From assembly GCA_004356555.1 (NCBI GenBank), contig SMWY01000002.1, positions 1 through 55,607 on the forward strand: DNA of 55,607 nt, written 5' to 3'. The position numbers were made by a program, and so were the translations under genes. Position 1 is the first letter of the stretch. Each line of letters begins with the position of its first letter. The notes beneath the pieces were generated by a model that saw nothing but the letters and a program-made list of their open reading frames with translations, made no database searches and was not told where the DNA came from. Below are positions 8,044 through 16,752 of the stretch, in pieces. The DNA comes from Candidatus Dadabacteria bacterium. Its GTDB lineage: Bacteria; Desulfobacterota_D; UBA1144; Nemesobacterales; UBA2774.

Positions 8044-8436
8044 ATGAAAAAATTAATAATTCCAGCTTTTGTTATCCTAGCTTTTGTACTAGCCGCCCCA
8101 GTAACAAGTCTTGCAAAAAATTACCATGGCGGCGGGCATAGTTACAGCGGACACGGCAAAAGCTACGGCGGTCACGGCAAGAACTATGGTAGCCACGGCA
8201 AAAACTATGGCAGTCATGGATATAATAGGCACGGCGGCCATAATAGGCACCACAGCGGGCGTTATTACAATAATAGAGGATACTATCGACACGGACACCA
8301 CTATTCATACTATAGACCCTACTACAGACCCTACGGATATGGGTACGGATACGGTTACGGACCATACGCATATTATCCCCAACCCTACTATCCGTATATA
8401 CCTTTTGCACTAAACCTTGGGTTCGTATTCCATTAA
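8044..8436 (+). CDS. Secreted Gly/His/Tyr-rich low-complexity protein
   Basis: The 130-residue protein has a clean signal peptide (KK, then IIPAFVILAFVLAAPVTSLA), cleaved near residue 24. The mature part is built of short repeats: first YGSHGKN and GGHGK units rich in His, Gly and Ser, then a Tyr/His/Arg/Pro block (YYRPYYRPYGYGYGYGYG). It ends with PYIPFALNLGFVFH, a hydrophobic, aromatic finish that resembles the last strand of an outer-membrane protein. Many histidines suggest binding of nickel, copper or zinc, but this is inference. A strong AGGAGGG ribosome site precedes the ATG, a palindrome lies upstream and a strong terminator follows, so it is a single-gene unit that is probably well expressed. 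Confidence 0.72.
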   Translation: MKKLIIPAFVILAFVLAAPVTSLAKNYHGGGHSYSGHGKSYGGHGKNYGSHGKNYGSHGYNRHGGHNRHHSGRYYNNRGYYRHGHHYSYYRPYYRPYGYGYGYGYGPYAYYPQPYYPYIPFALNLGFVFH

Positions 8437-8461
8437 GTCATAAGCTGAGTCTTTAAAAGAG

Positions 8462-8522
8462 AGGGATTTACATATATGAGAATATCTATCTCAAGCTTCT
8501 CAGTATGTAGATCCCTTTTTAT
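8462..8522 (+). terminator. Rho-independent terminator after the His-rich protein gene
   Basis: A long interrupted hairpin: AGGGAT (8462-8467), TACATA and GAGAA pair with TTCTC, TATGTA and ATCCCT (8511-8516), followed directly by TTTTTATT. It lies 25 bases after the stop codon on the same strand and separates this gene from the HAD phosphatase. Confidence 0.8.
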
Positions 8523-8612
8523 TATGGATGAGTTGTTTTAATAACCGCAGCTAGGTAAGCTTCGAGACTCTCCTTTATTAAAGCCAGTTTTAGAAAGGAA
8601 TAATTTACCCTC

Positions 8613-9263
8613 ATGATAAAAGCAGTCATATTCGATATGGATGGTGTCATGATTGACAGCGAGCCTCTTTGGGAGAAAACCGAACGAATTCTGCTTGCTA
8701 GAAGAGATATTGAATACAGCCCTACATACAGAGACCAGATAGTTGGCCTTAACCAGAACGATTCCGGCAAATTGTTAATAAATACCTTTGAGCTTGAGGA
8801 AACTGTCGAAGACATAATTTCTGAAAGAGTTGAGATATTAACTGCTATATATGAAGAGGAGCTCGAAGTTGTCTTAGATCTGATTCCTCTCTTGGATAAT
8901 CTAAGAGACAGCAAGTTCAAGCTTGCTGTAGCTTCAAGCTCGCCACTAAGAGTAATTAATTTTGTTCTAGATATGTTTTCACTTCAAGAATACTTCCCGG
9001 TTGTAGTCTCCGGAGAGTGCACAGAAAACGGGAAACCTCATCCTGATATATACCTACACACAGCAAGCAGACTTGAAGTAAAGCCCACGGAATGTGCGGC
9101 AATCGAAGACTCAATAAACGGCGTTAAGTCAGCAAAAGCAGCAGGTATGTACTGTATTGCCGTTCCGGACAAAAGATTAAGCCAGATGGAGTTTCAGAAT
9201 GCGGATATAATAGTTCCAAATCTAAATAGAATTAGTCCTGACTTAATCAATTCTTTTGAGTAA
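8613..9263 (+). CDS. HAD-superfamily sugar-phosphatase / phosphoglucomutase-like hydrolase
   Basis: The 216-residue protein has all HAD motifs: FDMDGVMIDSE with the nucleophile and acid/base aspartates (Asp8 and Asp10), VASSSP as motif II, a lysine in GKPHPDIYL as motif III, and IEDSINGV as motif IV. A helical cap lies between motifs I and II, as in subclass I (YniC, beta-phosphoglucomutase). The ASS version of motif II and the size favour a hexose- or hexitol-phosphate phosphatase. The trehalose-6-phosphate synthase gene nearby is on the other strand, so a link is speculative. Confidence 0.85.
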   Translation: MIKAVIFDMDGVMIDSEPLWEKTERILLARRDIEYSPTYRDQIVGLNQNDSGKLLINTFELEETVEDIISERVEILTAIYEEELEVVLDLIPLLDNLRDSKFKLAVASSSPLRVINFVLDMFSLQEYFPVVVSGECTENGKPHPDIYLHTASRLEVKPTECAAIEDSINGVKSAKAAGMYCIAVPDKRLSQMEFQNADIIVPNLNRISPDLINSFE

Positions 9264-9266
9264 GTC

Positions 9267-9446
9267 TTATGTGTTATATTCTCCGTCGGAGAAAGCTAAA
9301 TACCCCACTACTATCAGTCCAATAGGAGGAATTATCCAGAGAATTCCAAGCCAGCTCGGTTTACCCCTCATCTCAGCTATTTTCATCCATATAATTATAG
9401 ATACAACAATATTTACCAGAGGGATAAGAAATAGTATTAACCACAT
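9267..9446 (-). CDS. Small two-helix membrane protein (DUF5684-like)
   Basis: A 59-residue minus-strand frame converges on the HAD gene with a three-base gap. It reads MWLILFLIPLVNIVVSIIIW, then MKIAEMRGKPSWLGILWIIP, then PIGLIVVGYLAFSD. The two hydrophobic helices are joined by a short basic loop with a GKP/W pattern, as in the DUF5684-type small membrane proteins that often sit near signal peptidase or transporter genes. The ribosome site is weak. A plus-strand frame over the same bases has no protein-like features and is rejected. Function unknown. Confidence 0.62.
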   Translation of the reverse strand: MWLILFLIPLVNIVVSIIIWMKIAEMRGKPSWLGILWIIPPIGLIVVGYLAFSDGEYNT

Positions 9447-9479
9447 CTTACTTAATTGACCTAAGTGTCAAGAAAAAGT

Positions 9480-10475
9480 TTATAATCTACCCTTTGTAGG
9501 TGGAGCCATAAATTCAGGCCCTACTGGATCATCAATTGTCTCAGAGAGAATATTATCTATTTCTTTAAAAGCGCTCTCATCAAGTGACCATCCGAATATC
9601 TTGTCCAGTGGTTCAAGCTGAGAAGGCCGGCGTGCTCCCCATAGCGCTATATCCGAGTCCGCTTTGTCCAGCACCCAGCGAAGGGCTAAATGTATTACCC
9701 GTTTATTGTAGTTTTCCTGTGCAAAGTTGTCTAACTTCTGAATAGCATTTAAATACTGGGCAAACCGCGGCTGCTTGAATTTTGGGTCGACCTTCCTGAT
9801 ATCATCCCCTTCAAACGTCGTTTGAGAGTTCATCCTACCGCTCAAGAGCCCACGGCATATTGAACCGTAGAGCAACATAGTGATTCCATGCTCCTTACAA
9901 TAAGGAAAGATATCATCTTCTATACCACGCTCAAACAGATTATAAGGAGGTTGCGATGTGTGGAGCGGTGAAATTTCACGGAAAATATCCTTGTGCTCAG
10001 TATTATAGTTGCTAACACCTATCGCCCTAATCTTGCCGCTCTTATGAAGCTCATACATGGCTTCAGCCGCTTCTTCAAAAGGGGTCTCAAAGTCAGGCCA
10101 ATGTATCTGATAGATGTCTATATAATCAGTCTGGAGTCGCTCTAAAGAGTCATCAACTTCTTTATAAATTCGCTCCTTTGTTGAGTTTCTATAAATCTTG
10201 CCGGAAGTCCAGTCGAGCCCCGCTTTTGTAGCAATTATTATCTTATCCCTACAGCCATATTCGGATACAGCCTTACCCACGATCTCTTCTGATCTACCGA
10301 ACCCGTAGATTGCTGCCGTATCTATTAAAGTAATCCCATTATCCAGCGCTGTATGAATTGTATCAATAGACTCTTTCTCTTCACTTCCTCCCCAAAGCCA
10401 GCCCCCTATCGCCCATGCGCCCAATCCAATACGTGAGGACTCGATATCGGTTCCCTTTATCTTTATATACTCCAT
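9480..10475 (-). CDS. Aldo/keto reductase
   Basis: The 331-residue protein has the aldo-keto reductase barrel: GLGAWAIGGWLWGG at the start, then LIDTAAIYGFGRSEE with the catalytic Asp and Tyr, a Lys in IIIATKAGLDW, and QIHWPD with the catalytic His. IGVSNYN near residue 155 is the usual cofactor-side segment. Such enzymes reduce aldehydes and ketones with NADPH. The substrate is unknown. A GGGAGAAAG ribosome site precedes the ATG. It follows the trehalose gene by 22 bases and is probably in the same transcript. Confidence 0.88.
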   Translation of the reverse strand: MEYIKIKGTDIESSRIGLGAWAIGGWLWGGSEEKESIDTIHTALDNGITLIDTAAIYGFGRSEEIVGKAVSEYGCRDKIIIATKAGLDWTSGKIYRNSTKERIYKEVDDSLERLQTDYIDIYQIHWPDFETPFEEAAEAMYELHKSGKIRAIGVSNYNTEHKDIFREISPLHTSQPPYNLFERGIEDDIFPYCKEHGITMLLYGSICRGLLSGRMNSQTTFEGDDIRKVDPKFKQPRFAQYLNAIQKLDNFAQENYNKRVIHLALRWVLDKADSDIALWGARRPSQLEPLDKIFGWSLDESAFKEIDNILSETIDDPVGPEFMAPPTKGRL

Positions 10476-10497
10476 CTCTTTCTCCCGAATATGTAAA

Positions 10498-12696
10498 TTA
10501 CACTTTAGACTTTTTTGTTATTAGATCTTTTAAAAGTTCCCTTACTTCCCGATATGAGGGCAAGTTGAATCTGGCCTTGGTCGGGCCAAAACCAACTTTA
10601 ATAGAATATGCCCACTCGGGAAGAACTTCATAGATGTCTTCATCGGTCCAGTCGTCTCCAATTGACAGTATGAAATCCCATCTTGCCTTAGACATCCAAT
10701 ACATTGCAGCTTTCCCCTTATTTATTCCAGTATCCTTAACCTCAATCACTTTATTCCCTTCCAATACCCCAACATTGAGATTGGCAGTAATGTGGAGAAG
10801 CACATCCTTAAGCTCCCCTACCCTAACTATAGATAAAGCAGGATCTACCTTGCGGAAATGCCAAACCAGGGAGAAATCTTTTTCCTCTATAAATGAGCCC
10901 GGTGTTCTATCTACAAATACTTCAAGAATCGGTTTAATCTCATCTTTCCATTCATCAGATAGCATTTCGATCATTTTCCAGAATTTTTTTTCTTTTATCC
11001 ATACCCCGTGTTCCGCAACTAAGCCGTTTGAGACATTTGAAACCCACCTGTCCAATGTCTTCCTATCCCTTCCGCTTATTATTACAACTTGATTATCTGA
11101 ATGGCGAGATAAAGAGCCAAGTAAGTCCTTTAGTTCACGATCCGGCTTCACTTTTTCAGGTCTTTCATTAAAAGGCATCAAGGTTCCGTCATAATCTAGC
11201 AAAAATAGTGCCTTTTTGCTCCTTTTAAAACTCTCTAATAGCTTATTGCGCCTGGATTGGGATAATCCTTTTGAGATCAGTTGTTTTTGAACTTCTTTTA
11301 TATGGTAGATTCTATCCATAAAATCGTGTGCCCATCTCTTCACGTCGTATCGCTCAAGTCGTCCTTGCATACTTCTCATTCTTCGTTTTTGCTCATTGAT
11401 CGGCATTGTGATCGCTTTTTTGAGAGCATTCGAAGTTCCTTGCAAATCATTAGGATTAATGATTAATGCTTCTCCAAGCTCTTTTGCGGTACCCGCCATC
11501 TCACCCAGAATAAGAACGCCATCTTCATTGTTCCTAGTAGCAACATACTCTTTTGCGACTAAATTCATGCCATCTCTGAGCGGGGTCAGAAAAAGTACAT
11601 CAGCAATACAGTAGAGAGCCGTTAGATCCTTGAAATCAAAAGAACGGTACATGTACCATATTGGCACCCAACCTATTGTGCCGTGTTTACCGTTAATTCT
11701 TCCCGCAAGATTATCAACCTGTTCTTTTAATAGTCTGTAATGCTCCATCTCGGTACGTGAGGGAACAGCCACTACTATAAATATAACTCTTCCCTTATAC
11801 TTAGGATTTCTATCTAGAAAATCATCAAATGCTTTAAGACGCTCAGGAATCCCCTTTGTATAATCGAGACGATCAATAGACAATATGACTTTGTAATCTT
11901 CCTTAATACCTTCTCTAAGCTTAGATATACTCGATCGTACATCTTTATTTTCAGGAGCCTTTGAAAATTTCTCATAATCTATGCCCATTGGAAATGTATC
12001 GACTTTTACGACATGATTACCTAGGGTAATCTGCCCTAATGTATGCTCATAGCCCAAAACACGCCTTGCGCTCTCAAGAAAATGACGGGCATAGTCAAAT
12101 GTGTGAAAACCTATTAAATCAGACCCGAGAAGGCCATCTAGTATCTCTGCGCACCAGGGGATTAAACGAAATATTTCTGAAGATGGGAAAGGAATATGAA
12201 GAAAAAAACCAATTTTAACCTTTGGCATTTTTTTTCTAATAAGCCCTGGCAAAAGCATTAAATGATAGTCGTGAATCCATATTACGTCATCATCTCCTGC
12301 AACTTCCAACACAGCCTGGCTAAAAGCCTCGTTTACCCTCTTGTAACTATCCCAATAGCTTTTCTCGTAATTTGCGTATTGAGCAAAATAATGAAATAAC
12401 GGCCAGATTATCTCGTTACAAAATCCCTGGTAGTAGTTCTCGAAATCATTCCTTTTAAGAAAAACAGGATGATAATTCTGCTCAGCCAATATGTCATTTA
12501 ATTCCCTGGTATCAGATTTGGTACTGTATCCCGAAAGAGTTATACCGGGCCAGCCTATCCAGATTTGTTCCTTAGACATTTCAAGTGAACCAACACCTGT
12601 TACGAGACCCCCAACGCTTGGTTGAAAACTAAACTTGGATTTTTTCTTTGAAACAGTGACGGGCAATCGGTTGGAAACAATTATTAGCTTTCCCAT
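10498..12696 (-). CDS. Bifunctional trehalose-6-phosphate synthase / trehalose-6-phosphate phosphatase
   Basis: The 732-residue protein fuses two enzymes. Residues 1-470 are a GT20 synthase: VSNRLPV at the N-terminus, GGLVTGV (UDP-glucose loop), VIWIHDYHLMLLPG, DRLDYTKGIPERL and RDGMNLVAKEYVA. Residues from about 490 are a HAD-type phosphatase: LLDYDGTLMPF, VIISGRD and GDDWTDEDIYE. Together they make trehalose from UDP-glucose and glucose-6-phosphate through trehalose-6-phosphate. The fused order is the same as in yeast/plant-type and some bacterial proteins. Trehalose usually protects against osmotic or desiccation stress. The ATG has no evident ribosome site. Confidence 0.92.
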   Translation of the reverse strand: MGKLIIVSNRLPVTVSKKKSKFSFQPSVGGLVTGVGSLEMSKEQIWIGWPGITLSGYSTKSDTRELNDILAEQNYHPVFLKRNDFENYYQGFCNEIIWPLFHYFAQYANYEKSYWDSYKRVNEAFSQAVLEVAGDDDVIWIHDYHLMLLPGLIRKKMPKVKIGFFLHIPFPSSEIFRLIPWCAEILDGLLGSDLIGFHTFDYARHFLESARRVLGYEHTLGQITLGNHVVKVDTFPMGIDYEKFSKAPENKDVRSSISKLREGIKEDYKVILSIDRLDYTKGIPERLKAFDDFLDRNPKYKGRVIFIVVAVPSRTEMEHYRLLKEQVDNLAGRINGKHGTIGWVPIWYMYRSFDFKDLTALYCIADVLFLTPLRDGMNLVAKEYVATRNNEDGVLILGEMAGTAKELGEALIINPNDLQGTSNALKKAITMPINEQKRRMRSMQGRLERYDVKRWAHDFMDRIYHIKEVQKQLISKGLSQSRRNKLLESFKRSKKALFLLDYDGTLMPFNERPEKVKPDRELKDLLGSLSRHSDNQVVIISGRDRKTLDRWVSNVSNGLVAEHGVWIKEKKFWKMIEMLSDEWKDEIKPILEVFVDRTPGSFIEEKDFSLVWHFRKVDPALSIVRVGELKDVLLHITANLNVGVLEGNKVIEVKDTGINKGKAAMYWMSKARWDFILSIGDDWTDEDIYEVLPEWAYSIKVGFGPTKARFNLPSYREVRELLKDLITKKSKV

Positions 12697-12774
12697 AATT
12701 ATTACAGTCTATACATACTTTGAGATTTAAGGAAACAAAGTAACATCATTATATGTATAATTCAGGACAGCAGG

Positions 12775-12802
12775 TTGACATAGGACTTTCAGTTCATATT
12801 AT
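12775..12802 (+). promoter_or_regulatory. Sigma-70-type promoter for the copper-associated gene
   Basis: TTGACA (12775-12780) and TATTAT (12797-12802) are separated by 16 bases, a perfect -35 box and a five-of-six -10 box. Transcription would begin near 12809, which places the real translation start at ATG 12819 and not at the in-frame ATG 12753 upstream of the promoter. No CueR-like or CopY-like operator is visible. Confidence 0.55.
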
Positions 12803-12818
12803 ATCATGTAGGGAAATC

Positions 12819-13193
12819 ATGAAAGCATTTAGCCTGTTTCTAATCTTAAACATTATTGTCTGTTACAGCGGCTTATGTGCAAGCTTGCCTTCTTATGCTT
12901 CAGTAGAGCAAGTTGAAGAGAGCTGCCACACAATGGATCACGATGACACGTCCTATATCATTAATATTGTACAAGATTTTAACCAAACACTAGAGAATCA
13001 CTCTTCCTGCTGTTTTGAGTCACTTATAAATAACACAGCTCATGAATATGTGAAAGTTTACAATACTGACATACCAAGAGCTATAATTCCAAATCTTATT
13101 ATTGCAAAATATGACACAAAGTTTAAGGACCGTTCTTTAAGTGAGCACGATCCACCCGACTTACAAGTCTTAAATTCTACTTTTCTAATTTAA
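12819..13193 (+). CDS. Secreted Cys/His/Met-containing small protein next to multicopper oxidase
   Basis: The protein has 124 residues from ATG 12819; a promoter between 12775 and 12802 excludes the earlier ATG at 12753. It starts with a signal peptide (MKAFSLFLILNIIVCYSGLC) and continues with a segment rich in possible metal ligands: SCHTMDHDD, a gap, then HSSCCF. The pattern resembles small periplasmic proteins found with copper-resistance oxidases, but I do not recognise a named family. The gene is directly upstream of the multicopper oxidase, with a terminator-like hairpin between them. A role in copper handling is inferred from position and ligands only. Confidence 0.55.
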   Translation: MKAFSLFLILNIIVCYSGLCASLPSYASVEQVEESCHTMDHDDTSYIINIVQDFNQTLENHSSCCFESLINNTAHEYVKVYNTDIPRAIIPNLIIAKYDTKFKDRSLSEHDPPDLQVLNSTFLI

Positions 13194-13194
13194 T

Positions 13195-13261
13195 CTCCAT
13201 TCAATTCTGACTTGCTGCTCTTTATTCAAATCAAGAGTAGAATGGAGTCTTTATATTTTTT
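13195..13261 (+). terminator. Terminator-like hairpin between the small secreted protein and the oxidase
   Basis: CTCCATTC (13195-13202) pairs perfectly with GAATGGAG (13240-13247), with a weaker inner stem TGACTTG/CAAATCA, followed by TCTTTATATTTTTT. It begins two bases after the stop codon. It could end the upstream transcript or act as an attenuator of the oxidase gene. Confidence 0.5.
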
Positions 13262-13293
13262 ACCTAAAAGAATTATTTCGTATGGAGATAGAT

Positions 13294-15426
13294 ATGAAAT
13301 TTAGAATGGGAAAAATTGTTTTATTAGTGTTGATAATAGCTGCGGCATCATTTTCCCCTAAAAAGGCAAATGCTGAAGTTAAAGAGTATAATCTGGAAAT
13401 AGATTACAAAACTGTCAATTACACCGGAAAAGAAAAGCGTGCGATGTCTGTTAACAACTCTATTCCCGGACCAACGCTGTATTTTAAAGAAGGCGATATA
13501 GCAAGAATATACGTAAAGAACAATATGGATATGAATACATCCGTACACTGGCACGGCGTATTAGTTCCGAATAGAGCAGACGGCGTTTCTTATCTTACCA
13601 CGCCGCCAATTAAACCAGGTATGACGTATACATACGAATTTCCTATCAAGCAGCATGGAACATACTGGTACCACTCACACACCGGCCTTCAGGAACAACT
13701 AGGTGTTTACGGATCAATTGTTATAGAACCATTAGAGCAAAGAGTTGATATACAAGAGCCGGATATTGACCATGTAATTGTTTTATCAGACTGGACGGAC
13801 CAAAACCCAAACGAGGTTCTAAGAGATTTAAAAAGAGGGAGTGAATATCAGTCCTATAGAAAGGGTAGTACGCAGACACTACTGGGCGTAATAAAAAATA
13901 AAGCCATCATCGAAAATCTAAAGCGGTCACTTAGAAGAATGCCTCCAATGGATATATCCGATGTCGCTTATGACAGTTTTTTAATAAACGGAGAGCCCAT
14001 GTCCACTCTTAAAGTGGAACCGGGTAAAACAGTGCGTCTCAGAATAATTAACGCAGGCGCTTCAACATATTTTTATTTAAATTACGCAGGCGGCGATATG
14101 AAAATAATTTCAGCTGACGGCGTCGATGTTGAACCGATTGATGTTGATAGACTGTTAATTGCTATCGCCGAGACATACGATGTACTCTTAAACGTACCTG
14201 AAGAAGGAGCTTACGAATTCCGGGCGACAGCTCAAGACGGATCGGGTCATGCGTCATTGTTTATCGGGGAGGGTGAGCAGGTATTGGCTCAAGATATTCC
14301 CAAACCCAACCTATACAAAATGGATCACTCCCATCATATGAACAAGGACCCCGGTATGGAAATGGATCGTAGTGATTCAGACCGTAAAACACATGATATG
14401 AAAGGCATGACGCACGGGAATATGGGAAACGATTCAATGGAAATGAGTATGTCAGAAACAATGAAAATGGTTGAGAACCCTAGGCCGCTTCCTCCATATA
14501 ATAAGCTACGTTCTTTGGAATCCACTGAATTGCCTCCTGAGAATAAGACAAGAGAAGTAGTGCTAAATCTTACTGGAGATATGGAGCGCTATATATGGAC
14601 AATAAACGGTAAGACATTAAGTGAAGACGACAAGATATTAATACGTAAGGGGGAAAATGTAAGGTTCGTACTTGTAAACAAGACCATGATGCACCACCCC
14701 ATGCACCTTCACGGCCACTTTTTCAGGGTACTGAATGACCAGGGTGAATACTCGCCCTTAAAACACACCGTCGATGTCCCGCCGCTTGGCAGTGCAGTAA
14801 TCGAATTTGAAGCAAATGAGGAGAAAGATTGGTTTTTCCACTGTCATGTTCTCTATCATATGTTATCCGGGATGTCGCGAATTGTTAGTTATGAAGGATC
14901 GGTTATAGACCCTGATATTAAAGAGATAAGACCAAAACTGTACCGAGACCCTCTTTATTACTGGGCTGACGTTACTATTCTAAGCCAGATGACAGACGGA
15001 ATAGCTGTAATATCTAATACTAGAAACATAATCAGCGCCAGATGGGAAGCTGGTTGGGAGGATGAAGAATACGAGATTGAGCTCACCTATAACAGGTATA
15101 TCAACCGATTTATTACAGTATTCGGAGGCGCTGATATCACTAATGAAGAACAGAAAACCCGGGGGATTTTTGGGATAAGATATCTTTTGCCACTTCTGAT
15201 AGACAGCACGGTATGGATAGACACCGACGCGGACTTAAGAATAATTTTAGATAAGGAAATACGGCTGACAAGCAGATTAAGCGCTTTTGGAGAACTTCAG
15301 TATGATACGGAGAGCAAATGGGAATGGAAAGCAGGTGGGGCTATCTTGATTAATAAATGGTTATCACTCGTTGGGCAATATTATTCTGAGTTTGGGGGTG
15401 GTGGAGGTATACAAATTAGATTATAA
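13294..15426 (+). CDS. Multicopper oxidase (CopA-type) fused to a CopB-like C-terminal barrel domain
   Basis: The protein has 710 residues from ATG 13294, which has GGAG seven bases upstream; the ATG at 13282 overlaps that ribosome site. A signal peptide ends near KANA. The copper ligands of a three-domain oxidase are all present: HWHG (85-88), HSH (127-129), HPMHLHG (468-474) and HCHVLYH (516-522), with a type 1 Met in HMLSGM. Between domains lies a Met/His-rich stretch (HSHHMNKD, MKGMTHGNMG, MEMSMSETMKM) like the copper-binding inserts of CopA/PcoA. From about residue 546 a 165-residue extension of alternating polar/apolar strands with PYYW-like, GIRYLLP and RLSAFGELQYD segments resembles CopB/PcoB outer-membrane barrels. 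Likely function is oxidation of Cu(I) to Cu(II) and copper tolerance. Confidence 0.87.
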   Translation: MKFRMGKIVLLVLIIAAASFSPKKANAEVKEYNLEIDYKTVNYTGKEKRAMSVNNSIPGPTLYFKEGDIARIYVKNNMDMNTSVHWHGVLVPNRADGVSYLTTPPIKPGMTYTYEFPIKQHGTYWYHSHTGLQEQLGVYGSIVIEPLEQRVDIQEPDIDHVIVLSDWTDQNPNEVLRDLKRGSEYQSYRKGSTQTLLGVIKNKAIIENLKRSLRRMPPMDISDVAYDSFLINGEPMSTLKVEPGKTVRLRIINAGASTYFYLNYAGGDMKIISADGVDVEPIDVDRLLIAIAETYDVLLNVPEEGAYEFRATAQDGSGHASLFIGEGEQVLAQDIPKPNLYKMDHSHHMNKDPGMEMDRSDSDRKTHDMKGMTHGNMGNDSMEMSMSETMKMVENPRPLPPYNKLRSLESTELPPENKTREVVLNLTGDMERYIWTINGKTLSEDDKILIRKGENVRFVLVNKTMMHHPMHLHGHFFRVLNDQGEYSPLKHTVDVPPLGSAVIEFEANEEKDWFFHCHVLYHMLSGMSRIVSYEGSVIDPDIKEIRPKLYRDPLYYWADVTILSQMTDGIAVISNTRNIISARWEAGWEDEEYEIELTYNRYINRFITVFGGADITNEEQKTRGIFGIRYLLPLLIDSTVWIDTDADLRIILDKEIRLTSRLSAFGELQYDTESKWEWKAGGAILINKWLSLVGQYYSEFGGGGGIQIRL

Positions 15427-15573
15427 AAAACTGCAAAACTCTATTAATTTATGATAGTATAGTTGTTAGATCAAATTCCAACATATCGATACAATAGTAA
15501 AATCAAGTAATGTCTCAATCATATTACACACCTTATGTTCATATATTATTTAAAATAAACGGGGGATCTATAC

Positions 15574-16122
15574 ATGGGTTTTATTAAAACTGTTATATTT
15601 GTCTTGATACTTTTAATTGCCGGTATGATAGTATTTATTTATTCGGGAACTTATAACATTGCGGCAACAGAGCCTCATTCCCTATTAGTTGAATGGGTAT
15701 TTAATACAGCTAAAAAATATTCCATAAAAAAACATTCAGAACATATTACACGACCTAAGCTAAGCGATGATTCGCTTGTGAAGGCGGGATTTGATCATTA
15801 TGAAAATATGTGTGCCGGCTGTCATGGGGCGCCTGGAACCGAACCGGCTGAAGGATTTAATCCAAGCCCTCCTGACCTTGCAGAAGAGGTTGAAGAGCTA
15901 AGCTCGATCGAACTATTCTGGATAACCAAAAACGGAATAAAGATGACTGGAATGCCTGCTTTTGGTTTGTCTCATAGCGATCAGGAGATCTGGTCTATAG
16001 TGGCTTTCTTAAAACAGCTGCCCGATCTCACTCCTGAAGACTACGATGCGCTTAAGAACAACGGGTCATTTGATTTTGATATCCCTCCTGAAGATGAGGA
16101 GTTCTATAAACATAAACACTAA
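15574..16122 (+). CDS. Membrane-anchored mono-haem cytochrome c
   Basis: The 182-residue protein has one N-terminal membrane helix (residues 5-25), not obviously cleaved. The single haem motif is CAGCH at 80-84, in the context ENMCAGCHGAPG. The likely sixth ligand is Met127 in KMTGMPAFGLSH. The C-terminal helix IWSIVAFLKQLPDL is typical of class I cytochromes c. It probably passes electrons in the periplasm, possibly to or from the oxidase upstream. A GGGGGA ribosome site precedes the ATG. It is followed by a thiol reductase and a CcmH-like protein, both needed to make c-type cytochromes. Confidence 0.86.
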   Translation: MGFIKTVIFVLILLIAGMIVFIYSGTYNIAATEPHSLLVEWVFNTAKKYSIKKHSEHITRPKLSDDSLVKAGFDHYENMCAGCHGAPGTEPAEGFNPSPPDLAEEVEELSSIELFWITKNGIKMTGMPAFGLSHSDQEIWSIVAFLKQLPDLTPEDYDALKNNGSFDFDIPPEDEEFYKHKH

Positions 16123-16186
16123 TCGAACTCTGCTATAACATTAGCTATACTATATTTTTAAAATATGCAGTAACCCTAATTACGAA

Positions 16187-16735
16187 ATGAAAATTTTAAG
16201 CACTTCAGGAAAAGTAATTGTATTAATAGGAATATTGGGCCTTATATCCCTTATGGGGTATGCAATTTTTGGAAATCGGGTCAATATTAAAACTTCCCCT
16301 TTAGTTGGTAATAAAGCCCCTGAATTCACTTTAAAAACATTTGATGGAAAAGATTTGAAGTTGTCCGATTTAAAAGGAAAGACGGTGCTTCTCAATTTCT
16401 GGGCGTCCTGGTGTATGCCATGTAGACAGGAAGCGGGAGCGCTTGAGAGGTCATGGCAGAAATATAAGGACAAGGACGTAGTATTTATTGGGGTTAACGT
16501 ATGGGATGAAAATTCAAATGCCCTTTCATATCTCAAAAAATTCGGCGGCGGTTACCCCCACGCTACGGACCCTGATGAGGAAATCCAGGTTGACTACGGA
16601 GTAGGGGGAGTTCCTGAAACATATTTTATCGATCCTTCTGGAAATGTCAGAGACAAATTTACGGGACCATTAACAGAGCAGATTATCGATTATTTCGTCC
16701 TTAGAGCTCAGGTACCCAATAATAATGAATCCTAA
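16187..16735 (+). CDS. TlpA/ResA-like thioredoxin, membrane-anchored
   Basis: The 182-residue protein has an N-terminal membrane helix (VIVLIGILGLISLMGYAIF) and then a thioredoxin-like domain with WCMPC (Cys76 and Cys79) and the cis-proline segment GVPETYFI. This is the layout of ResA/CcmG, which reduces the apocytochrome CxxCH cysteines before haem attachment. Downstream is a CcmH-like gene, which supports that role. It is a second copy of the TlpA type found at 2391, but is a helix-anchored protein with no lipobox. Confidence 0.85.
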   Translation: MKILSTSGKVIVLIGILGLISLMGYAIFGNRVNIKTSPLVGNKAPEFTLKTFDGKDLKLSDLKGKTVLLNFWASWCMPCRQEAGALERSWQKYKDKDVVFIGVNVWDENSNALSYLKKFGGGYPHATDPDEEIQVDYGVGGVPETYFIDPSGNVRDKFTGPLTEQIIDYFVLRAQVPNNNES

Positions 16736-16752
16736 CAAATAAAGAATTGAAT

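Noticed and set aside
8072..8410. Long minus- and plus-frame ORFs overlapping the His-rich gene
   Set aside because: They are shadows of the repetitive gene: no signal, biased composition.
12753..12818. Upstream in-frame ATG for the small secreted protein
   Set aside because: A promoter (12775-12802) lies between it and the ATG at 12819, and the signal peptide starts at 12819.
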